Shown: positions 54,911 through 64,000 of the stretch, piece by piece | How positions within the stretch are numbered: position 1 is the stretch's first letter | Layout of the letters: each line of letters opens with the position of its first letter | DNA from: Harmonia axyridis | Lineage: Eukaryota > Arthropoda > Insecta > Coleoptera > Coccinellidae | DNA: 64,000 nucleotides | Direction: 5' to 3' | NCBI RefSeq assembly: GCF_914767665.1 | Contig: NC_059501.1 | Span: 33,208,501-33,272,500, forward strand | Notes under the pieces: model-generated | Database searches by the model: none | Seen by the model: only the letters and a program-made list of their open reading frames with translations | Told to the model about the DNA's origin: nothing | Program-made: the position numbers and the translations under genes

Positions 54911-56535
54911 AATTTTTGATTTATGAAAAATCATTGAATTATAATATCACGGATATACCGACTATATATTGACATAAAAGATAACTTTTTTGAACAGGCA
55001 AATGAAAAATGTTTGTTCCTCCAATAAAAAGATCCGTATTCTGTAGAAATGATTATCTCCAAATTTTCATGAGAGAGTGACTTCAACAAGTAGGTTCAAC
55101 AATATTCATTCATTATTCAGATGTTAATTCATTCAAGCGAAATTCGAAATTAAAGGAAAACTAACCTTTGAAGCAAAACAGAAATTCATTATTACTGACG
55201 AGATGAGCAGAATCATGTTATGAACTTTTCATGAAATTACCACGCAAAAGCGATATATTCCAGCCAGCATAGCTGAAGGCGTTTTCATCATCTGCCGAAA
55301 GTATAACAGGAACCGTTCAGCAGAAAGCTGAACGCTGTGGGCCCTTTTGTTTTTCTCCATATAATAATAAATTGAATTGTGAGGGGAAAATTGTGACAAT
55401 GAAAGCCATTTCTACCGTTTACTGTGCACAGTAGATGGTTTTTGTAGAAATACGAAAGTTCTCATATACAACTGTAATAAAAAACTGCTCCTCTTTCATT
55501 TAGTCCACTCTGTCGTTGACAGAAAAAGTTCAAGATGTTAACTCGAATAACGAATACAGAATTAGCTCTGTCACGAGAATTTTTTTTCAGAGAAAAAATG
55601 AATCTACCTTCCTCCTGACGAGTCATAAAATGTTTTACCCATTTCTCGATTATTGGAGTGAAAATAAAGAGAATTCAGGTCACTGCATTCATCGAAGTTA
55701 TAACTTCTCAAGTATTTGAGAAGTATTAGTTATAGTTATGCTGAATAAGAATTTGTAGGTTTGTCTTACTGATCTCACAAAAATTGCATAAATTGCTCAC
55801 TCTTCATATCGAGAGAGCTCATTATTTATCTTAACTTAACAAAAACAAAGTCCCATTTTGCATTGTTCGATAACAGAAATAGGCACTCATTTACAAATAT
55901 ATTAGAGATCATTTTGTTTCATACCTCAATATCAGAATGTCAAAAATAAGTTTTCCCTTCATATTAACCACCGTTCATTTAAATTCGTGGTCGAGAGTGC
56001 TGTGGAGCAATTAGAGTAGTTTTTCTGTAAGTAAAAGTAGCGTTTAGCTTATACCATATTATTATCTAACTGGTAATTTTTTCATTTCACTTGAAACTGT
56101 CATATTTAGAATTTGGATTTTCGAATATGTGAGACTCGTATTAGTAAATAATAAAAAATGGGGTTTTCAACGTACAAAAGGCATTCATGATGGAATTTCA
56201 CTTCGGAAATAGACAGAAGATTGAAGGAGAATGCAAATATTCTACAGTCCATTCAGGAATTATTGACATCCCGGGTGGCTTTGGAAAATCGAAATTAAGT
56301 TGGTACTGGCTCATTCAGTAACATTTTGAATTGCAGATTTCGGGTTGGCATTGGAAATGTCATTGACAGGAGGTTAGATTTCAGTTTGTTTGTGTTATTG
56401 GTTTTGATCGAAGAAATTTTGAAACTTAAAAGTTGTATCAATTTCAAACACACATTGATTAGTTTATTTGAGTATTTCTCACAGTACTGTTTGAAAAAGA
56501 AGAAGGCAAGTCATTACAACCTGGATTATTAGTGG
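54911..56535. other. No gene recognised
   Basis: AT-rich sequence with short open frames that show no domain. No repeat ends were recognised. Confidence 0.4.
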
Positions 56536-56539
56536 AAGA

Positions 56540-57015
56540 AAACCTGTGAAATACGATTTCACCTTCAAAGAATCATTGAATGATTTGATTGTTACCAGAA
56601 GCCGAGCCAAAAGCAACCAATATATCAGCCTGGATGAAATTTGACCAAAAAGCATCTGGATTTTAATCAATCAAAGACAACATTACATAAACTTAATTGG
56701 TTACAAGTTCAAAACAGTTAATAAAAGGAAAATTCTTATTGATGAACAGAAAAATATAAGTTGAGTACGATTTTATGGTGAATACAGAGAATATTTGCAA
56801 CAAAATGTGAAATTCATTTATCTGGAGGAAACTTGGTTTTTTGAAAATGGCAGCATTATTCAACAGTGGACTCTAGAAAGAAAACAAAAAGTTTTTCAAG
56901 TATATTCAAGGGTAAAAGTGGAAGGATTGCTATTTTGAATGATGAATATTTGGATTTTTACCTGGATGTTTTGTTTTGACAGTGGTGATCATGCGGATTA
57001 TGTAAATCTATGAAG
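56540..57015 (+). pseudogene. Possible DDE_3-type transposase remnant
   Basis: A frame at about 56775-56935 reads VKFIYLEETWFFENGSIIQQ followed by W.L..K and GLLF. This matches the pattern around the first catalytic Asp (here Glu) in a group of insect transposase-like proteins (FIYLDETWI...W...). Upstream and downstream pieces are too broken to follow. The family is a guess from this one block. Confidence 0.4.
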
Positions 57016-57439
57016 AGAGAATTATTTTATAATTGGATTGCTATACAAAGTCTTGGCATTGCATCTATAGTTTATTTATATTCTATTGAAATTAAGTATT
57101 GTTATATCTGTTTTTTGTTCCTCAATGAGTAATCCAAAAATCTAATAAATTCCAATTGCTTTATAGAATTTTTACTGAGTATTCAATCGAAAAATATATT
57201 CAAAAGAGTAACTTCAAGAATTTCTTCACCTCTTACCCACTTGAAGATAATAATAGAATGCAATAAAATTTTAAAATTCACAAATTAAAAATAATTTCAT
57301 GCCAAAATGCTTTTAGTGAGTGAGTTAAAGCTGTTATGGGCAAAATAATTTATGTAATTTAATAGAAACTAGTATAAAAGCATTTCAATATAAAACAGAA
57401 AACTCGAGTACAAATAGTACCTATATTTTTCATACTAGC

Positions 57440-57625
57440 TTAATCAATCATTCATGTCATGAACAGTTTCAATAAATAGTGACTTTAGAAAGTAATTTAC
57501 ACATCGGCTGATAAATTGGTTCCAATTTTGAAAGTTACAGTACAACTGTGATGTCAAAATTTTTCATATACTATATATACTAAATGGATTCTTTGAATTT
57601 TATTTCTGTCTTATTATGATATGGC
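57440..57625. repeat. Dispersed repeat similar to 41130-41320
   Basis: Second copy of the non-coding block described at 41130-41320, in the same orientation. It precedes a dead transposase here. Confidence 0.55.
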
Positions 57626-58139
57626 TCTTCCATTCACTAAGCTACACTATTTAAATTTATCAACCAGTTTTTTCTGTTTTCTTCACCAGTTTAGACACCA
57701 CAGTAAAAATGATACATAAGAGTTATCTGATAAAAATTTTGCAAGCAGGTTGGTATCCAGTGTCCATCAGTAATGCAACAATTTTTGAAGAGCCTTTGGT
57801 GAAAAGGAATATGCATATTTTAATGATCTTCAATGGGATCTTTCATGGGCGACTCTTAAATGAATAGATATCTCTTCATTGGACTTCCTTGAAATAAGAT
57901 AGCATTTCACTATTTTTTTACGTTATATAATCTGAATTTCAATTTATGAAATCATGATTGTATACGTCCCTTCGTAATAATCGTAATTTCGAAAATTCAG
58001 GATCTTTCGGATACAAAAATGATGAAAATAATTTAAACTGGTTATTTCTATGATGAACCATAGCAATTTTTAGTGATATTTTTGTAACCAGAAATAAAGC
58101 CGCGACTAGACGTTCATGGCCTACTTCGATGTCAATAAT

Positions 58140-59010
58140 TCCTGAATGGACTGTATAAATGAATGTCTAGAGGAAATCAGGATTGACTTCACAGATGTTC
58201 AGATGTTGATTATAAATGTTTCCATAGCACTGTTTTACGATGTTTTTCTTGAAACTGGCAGCGTGAAAAGAGTTGAAGTGGTAGACAAACAAAAAGGACA
58301 CGGTATTAATACGGTCGAAAAAGCCCCAAGAACTCCTGTCAGAGTTTCATCCCAACTCACTAGTGTCCCTGTTGGTACATGTCACAAGATATTGAAACAA
58401 GACATCATTTTATTTCCATACCGATTAAACTGCTATCAAAACGTTCAATCCTCGAAGAATGACCTTTTGTCAGTGGTGCCTGAATTAATTCAGTAATAAC
58501 CTAACGAAAGTTTTCTTCTGACGAAGCCTGGTTTCACCTTTCTGGGTAAAGTTTTTTTATCGAGCTACCGCTTCATTCTGAAATAGTTGGAGTTTGGTCG
58601 GAGGGGAATTATTGGCCCAATTTTCTTCAATGGAGCATTGACAGCGGACCGCTATAAGGAATTAATTCTGGTACCATTTATTTTTTAATTGAATTTTGAG
58701 AAATTGATTGAAAGCTTTTTTCAACAAGATGGTGCAAGAGTACACAAAGCGATAGAAACTTTTGCCTTTTTGACAAATGTTTTTCAGGATCGGCTTATCA
58801 GTTTGAACACTGAGCATTAATTTCCTTCATGGTATTGCAACCTCAGACCTTGTGCTTTTTTAAGTACCCATACCTTATTCAGTTCAACTGAAAGACTGAA
58901 TATCGAAAAAGTTGAACAATTGAACAATTCACCTCATATATTGGATAATGTTTTCAATCACAAAAAAATGTTTGGAGCAGAGAAGTGTTCCAGAATCTCC
59001 TTTGAATTCG
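58140..59010 (+). pseudogene. Dead Tc1/mariner-family transposase
   Basis: The reading starts near 58180 with FTDVQ, then FLETGSVKR, EKAPRTPVRVSSQLTSVPVG and CHKILKQDIILFPYRLNCYQ, the paired helix-turn-helix region of a large insect Tc1/mariner group. After a stop at 58496 come pieces around GPIFFNGALTADRY (58615-58660), FFQQDGARVHKA (58720-58745) with the second catalytic Asp, DRLISLNTEH (58790-58820) and ILDNVFNHKKM (58940-58970). Part of the first catalytic region is missing. Stops and shifts show that it is inactive. Confidence 0.82.
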
Positions 59011-60995
59011 ATTTATGTTTTAGTATGATCAAGAATAAAATGAAAGTATATTGTTGTTTACTTTTTTCGCATTATTTCGCAACTTGTTTCAATCCAAATG
59101 AAAATTTCCAGCGGAACTTTTAAATTCCTTGATCGAAAAATGTTAGAATCCTCATATTCCATCGAAAGGAAACATGGAAAATTATTTCGAATAAAAAGTT
59201 TATGGTTTTCATGCTACAACCTTTTCCATTTCCTTCACCTTCCTGGGGAAAAGGGGTTAAATCGGAAACCCTATTTCTTATAACATCCGTATTGTACTTC
59301 AAAAACACAAAAGTTGTATTCGAACAATTTTTCACGATTCGTCACATATTGCTCTGTAATCGAGTTTGAATTTTCCGCTAGAAGGACCTTAATCTATCCA
59401 TTCCATTAATCATTCAAATGACATTTCAGTCGTATATTGCCCAACTATTCGTTGAAACGATGGAAAACTTTCTGTGCATAAAATTATACGGCTTGACGGA
59501 GGTTTCTACAAGATTTCAAATAAAAGATATCCATTTCGATTTTTTTTTCGTTTCAATGGATATAGAGGTATCCTTTTTAATTGATGAGGTTTCAGGTTTC
59601 TGAACTTGAAACATCAATAACAAATGATTTCGTCATGTCCAAATGATCACTGACAGTACTTTTATGTACCTAAAATAAACAGTTCGGCAGGAAATATCGT
59701 ATAATTTCATTGAAATGAATAATGGAACGGATACGTTAAGGTAGTTCAGACGGAAAATTCAAATTCGATTGCAGTGTCATCTGTGAGGTATCTTGAAAAA
59801 CTGTTCGTACAAAACTTTTGTATTTTTGGCCGTCGAATTCCAATCTGGAATAAAAAACAAGGATTCTCATTTGAAAAAAATTGATCCCTGTCCCCCCACA
59901 AGGTCGAAGTTAGATGTTATAGCATACTTGAAAAAATCATCCGGAATATATTTGAAAATTGATATATGATCTCGATTGATTCGTGCTGAAAAATAGAAAC
60001 TGAAATTACTCAAACTCAATGGTTTATTACTTGTTCTAAAATATAAGATATTACAAATCGTAAAAAAAACGCGTTTAATGACAAAAGTATACCTATTTTT
60101 AGTTGAACCCTACCAATTCTGGATCATACGTGAAAATTTCAATCTAGTCTCGACACCTGCATGTTAAAAGTATATGAAGGTCTTATTGACGAAAAATTCA
60201 TAATTTTGAAAACAGTCTTGGTCTCGGTCTGGCATTTTGCGTTGAAAATACATATACGTCATTCCACATCATCGTGTCAATACCTGCTCGATTGAAATTT
60301 CAAGTTTTTCTAGTAGATTTATTGATAAATTATTTTCTTAAAATTCGATTCCCCAATTTTGAGTCCAAAAAGACCATAACTCTGACTTTAGAGCTTGAAG
60401 AAGCATTGAATGGAATAATTTATCATATAATGCTATCATCTTCGAGTTAAGAATTATGTATTTCAAACAATCTGAACAGGACAGATATTATTCACTGAAA
60501 AAGATTTTCTCAACAGAAAACATGCACTTCATTTCTTCACTTGATACAGTGATAGCCCTTTTCAATATGAATCATTAAATAACTTTTTACAAACCTGTAT
60601 TTTCAAATCCATTCTCATAATCATGGAAATTGTCGTCTATTGCTTTCTGGTTTTCCCTTATCCAAGTGTACTTCGGTATCAACTTCCACAAACTGAAACT
60701 GTATGCAACACGACTGTACAATAACAGCAACACAAATGTACGCATGTCTCAATCATTTTAAGCTACTGCTGCAATCATTTCACCTACAAGACTTAGCCGC
60801 AATGGATGTGAATAAAGCATGAAAAGATTCACAGAAGATATCTTCTGCTATAACCGGTTGAAGATGTCAATTTTGTTCTTTACTGACGGAAAGGTGGCAT
60901 TATTTTCTTTCTCTGAGCTCTCAAGCAGAATTGAATATTGGAGGAAGTATCCACAACAGGTCAGGATTCAGCCAGTCGTTGATTTTGAGTTCTCG
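59011..60995. other. No gene recognised; dispersed repeats
   Basis: The blocks at about 59230-59360 and 59740-59900 resemble 6540-6740 (shared TTTTTCACGATTCGTCACA and TGTTCGTACAAA words). The rest holds nothing I recognise. Confidence 0.4.
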
Positions 60996-60997
60996 AA

Positions 60998-61892
60998 TTA
61001 TAATAATAATAAACTTTATTTAGCACTCGGCTATTGAAAAGAATACAAATGTAATCCACTAACTTGATTAAATTCTTCATAAATATAACTCATTAAACAT
61101 TTTTTGAATTCTCTATAATTATTACAATATTTGATCTTTTCAGGTAGTTTATTGAAGATAACAAATCCCCTGCTAAATGTGGATTTATTCATTAATGTAG
61201 TATTAACTTTTTCTATGTAAAAATCATCTCGACGTCGTGTATTATAATTATGTATCTCATTAGCAAATTTTAGATTTTCACTCAAATATTCAGGTAACAT
61301 TTCATTCTTTGCTTTGAATATTAAATCTAATGTTCTATAAATAATCCTTTGATTGACACTCATCAATTTCAAACAATTTAACATATTTCTTATGGGAGTT
61401 CTTTTATTACATCTCAAAATAATTCTCATACCTCTATTTTGTACTTTTTGTAACTTATCTATGCTACCTTTATTTAAATTAAACATAACTGACGAGCAAT
61501 AATCCACATGAGGAAGTACCAATGATCTAAACAACATCAGTGACGTATAATATCAATTTTACCCCTTATTCTAGATATGAAACCAATCTTTTTGGACATT
61601 TTATTTGCGATATAATCCACGTGAAACTGAAACTTTAAATTCTCGTCTAAAATCAATCCTAAGTATTTCGTTTTAGTAACCCTCTCTATTTCATCTTTAT
61701 CAATATTAATTCTGAAATTACTTATGTCGGTACTACGTGTCCTATATTCACTACCTATTAACATATACTTCGATTTTTTTATATTGACTTTCAAGTTATT
61801 GTGGCAAAGCCAAATGAACAACCTATCCAAATCCTCGTTAACTAATTTGAACAAAATTTCAACATCATATCCAGAAACATATATCATAGTTC
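60998..61892 (-). pseudogene. Jockey/CR1-like LINE, 3' half
   Basis: Read on the minus strand, the copy begins just after the YADD site with TMIYVSG and continues DLDRLFIWLCHNNLKVNIKK, a KTKYLGLILDENLKFQFHVD block, RSLVLPHVDYCSSV, LQKVQNRGMRIIL, HNYNTRRRDDF and a FNKLPEKIKY tail. A single frame change at about 61537 separates two open frames that otherwise read cleanly, so it is a fairly young 5'-truncated copy. The 3' end is a run of TTA units (ATAATAATAATAA on the plus strand at 61000-61012). Confidence 0.9.
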
Positions 61893-64000
61893 AATATATT
61901 CAATATCGAAGCATGTTTTTCATAGATAATTTATTGTATTCTTGTATAAGTATGAAATTATTTTCATTAATAACAAACCTAGTTGCAATATATGAGGAAT
62001 ATGATTTCAGTTCAAACGACTATTTCACGAAACTGGAGATGAAAATACTTTTCTTTAGAGTTGACAACGATATTTTATCGAAAAAAAAGTACTAAAATCA
62101 GCCCTCGATATTTTTTCCCAATTATAACATTTGAATAGTGAAATTAATGCAACGAATTTAAAGATTTATAATTATTCGAATGATTGAAACTTCTGAATAA
62201 ACATTTGGCAAGTATATCAGAATTCAAATCTAAAGATTTTTGCCATGTATTTCAAGAATTAATCCAAATATCTGAGTTTATCTACACTTAATTCATGTCT
62301 AATGACCTTTTTAATCAGAGAATTAGAATTACAATTTCGAAATTTTGTTGGTATATTCACTTTCCGAATGCCATGGTTAGGTTCGTTGATAGGCAAAATT
62401 CGAAATTTTGCTGATATATTCACAGCTACATATTTGATTGAAATGAAAAATTGTACTGATTAAGATTCATGCAAAATACAAAAAACTACGTAATATTTTC
62501 GTGACCTCGTAACCTATTGAAATGGGATTCAGAATGTGATATAAAATAACATTCTCAAACAAAATTTCGAGATGATCATATCATCAGAACCATGGAAAAA
62601 TCAAAAAGAATATAAGAGAAAATATACCCAATATTTCCATGAAAACTGAAAATAAATCCTATCGCATTTAGAATTTCAAGCCTCGTACCGAATTTCGTAT
62701 TGTCGACTTTATCGGCATCATAAATAAATCAAGAAGAATATATAAAAAAAACAACACACAGTGTTGTCTGACTACAGTTCAGACCGAGTTGTGGTTTTGA
62801 ATGTAAATAGAAAATAAGAATTCTAAACTTGCAAAATTTTCGTGTAGAAAATTCAAGTAGAATATGGAAAAATCTGGAAAGCACTGAGGACAGAAACTTC
62901 AGAGCATGTTCGTCCATGCGTCAATTGCGTCTCTGGATTCCACATGCACCTGCTTATGTACATTTCTGTGGTATTCGACTTCTTCACAATATTTAGTTCA
63001 ATTAAGTATAAACTGATGTATTCAACAAATGATTAAGTATAAAGAATTCTAACTGCAATTTAAAGATGAAGAAAATGGAATTCATAGGATTTCGATAATT
63101 ATCTCTTAAAACTTTGATGATGCCTGCCCTGATCATTTCGAAGTTAACAGTACCAAACCGATACTAACGGCATCCACCGGTCGGAAAGTGACCTACATAG
63201 TATCCCCTTATAAATACAATGAAACCACACATTTATGATCGAAATGATCTCCTTTTGTGGCTATCAAATGTTGATTCGTAAACGGATGAAATTCTGAAAT
63301 TTATTGCACGGAAAATTTCTACTAGATATTTATGTAAGAATAACAATTAGCTCATTATTATTTTGACAGGATTGACAGCATAAATAGTTTGAGATTCGAA
63401 AATTCGTTTTAGAAATAATGTCATTTTATTTTCGCAATGAGTTCTCAACCAATTTTTATGACGCGCCCTTTCTCGAGGGATTGTGGTCTTTCACACAAGG
63501 ACCACGCATGAAATTCAGTGATGCCAGAAATAATATAATAATAATAATAAATTCATTCATTTCAAATCATCCCCACAGTAAATTACAGAGAGGGAAGCGA
63601 AATGATGTCAACAATAATAATCCCAAATGGTGCGGTTCTGCCCAGAATTGCCCAGCGTGAGGCGCCACCCTATGAATTTGGAAAAAGTCACTACAAAATT
63701 TTTCTTAAGGTGGAGTCGGAAAGTTCTGCGTTCTTACCGTAATCCATGTATTTTTCACAAGATTTCGAAAAATTAAAAAAAAATATTCGAAAATATGTAC
63801 CCCTTATTTCTGTGATTGATGAAAGCCCGATCAGGTTGAGATTTTATCATTTATCAAAATAAAAAATTCGAACATGATATAAGAAAAATCGAGAGGATAG
63901 CACCGGTACCTGAATAAACGAAATGCCAGTGCTTTTCTCTCAATTTTTATCACTCCCTTATGCATTATGTAGTCGATAACTAAAATGATTAGAAAGCCCT
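61893..64000. other. No gene recognised
   Basis: AT-rich DNA to the end of the window, with short open frames (61893-62095, 62729-62917, 63418-63660) that show no domain. A run of ATA units lies at 63533-63549. Confidence 0.4.

Overview
The window looks like AT-rich nuclear DNA from an insect, quite possibly a beetle. The grounds are GT-AG introns, arthropod-type transposons (Mos1-like and other Tc1/mariner relatives, ZMYM1-like hAT, jockey/CR1 and RTE-like LINEs, copia, a small Ty3/gypsy element) and a divergent NDUFV1-like gene of the kind insects often carry as an extra copy. The species cannot be fixed from the sequence.

Only two host genes can be supported. The first is a trypsin-like serine protease on the minus strand, with four recognisable 3' exons at 27336-27158, 21405-21269, 18806-18560 and 16204-15933. 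They splice in frame and carry the activation site, His, Asp and Ser, and the Asp that sets trypsin specificity. The 5' exons were not found. The second is a two-exon gene on the plus strand, 51034-51664 plus 52343-53052, coding for a 446-residue NADH dehydrogenase flavoprotein 1 (complex I) paralogue with all four iron-sulphur cysteines but two altered residues in its FMN/NADH loop.

Almost everything else recognisable is transposon debris, often nested. 1.9-5.2 kb: a LINE tail split by a 2.1-kb inverted-repeat element and by an antisense LINE tail. 8.6-9.8 kb: two LINE fragments. 10.0-12.9 kb: a perfect 66-bp palindrome, a foldback structure and a 0.3-kb direct repeat. 14.2-15.5 kb: a hAT element with an 8-bp target duplication. 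17.0-18.2 kb: an A-B-A-B satellite in a protease intron. 19.4-20.2 kb: a MITE and a small insertion with a hammerhead-like three-way fold. 23.4-25.1 kb: a dead mariner relative carrying a hAT. 27.9-29.9 kb: two abutting LINEs. 30.5-32.6 kb: a dead mariner relative carrying a deleted gypsy-like LTR element. 33.2-34.7 and 37.3-39.2 kb: two long foldback elements. 35.7-36.8 kb: a dead Mos1-like mariner. 40.3-41.0 kb: a copia fragment. 53.3-61.9 kb: an RTE-like LINE, three dead DDE transposases and another LINE.

The most striking structure is a 6.3-kb near-perfect palindrome at 43890-50199. It consists of two inverted copies (3171 and 3132 bp) of one transposon, separated by exactly seven bases, ATAATAC, which also flank both outer ends. 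Together with three TA-flanked CAGGG...CCCTG foldback elements and several short perfect palindromes, the window is unusually rich in long inverted repeats. All coordinates and alignments were read by eye; no search was run.
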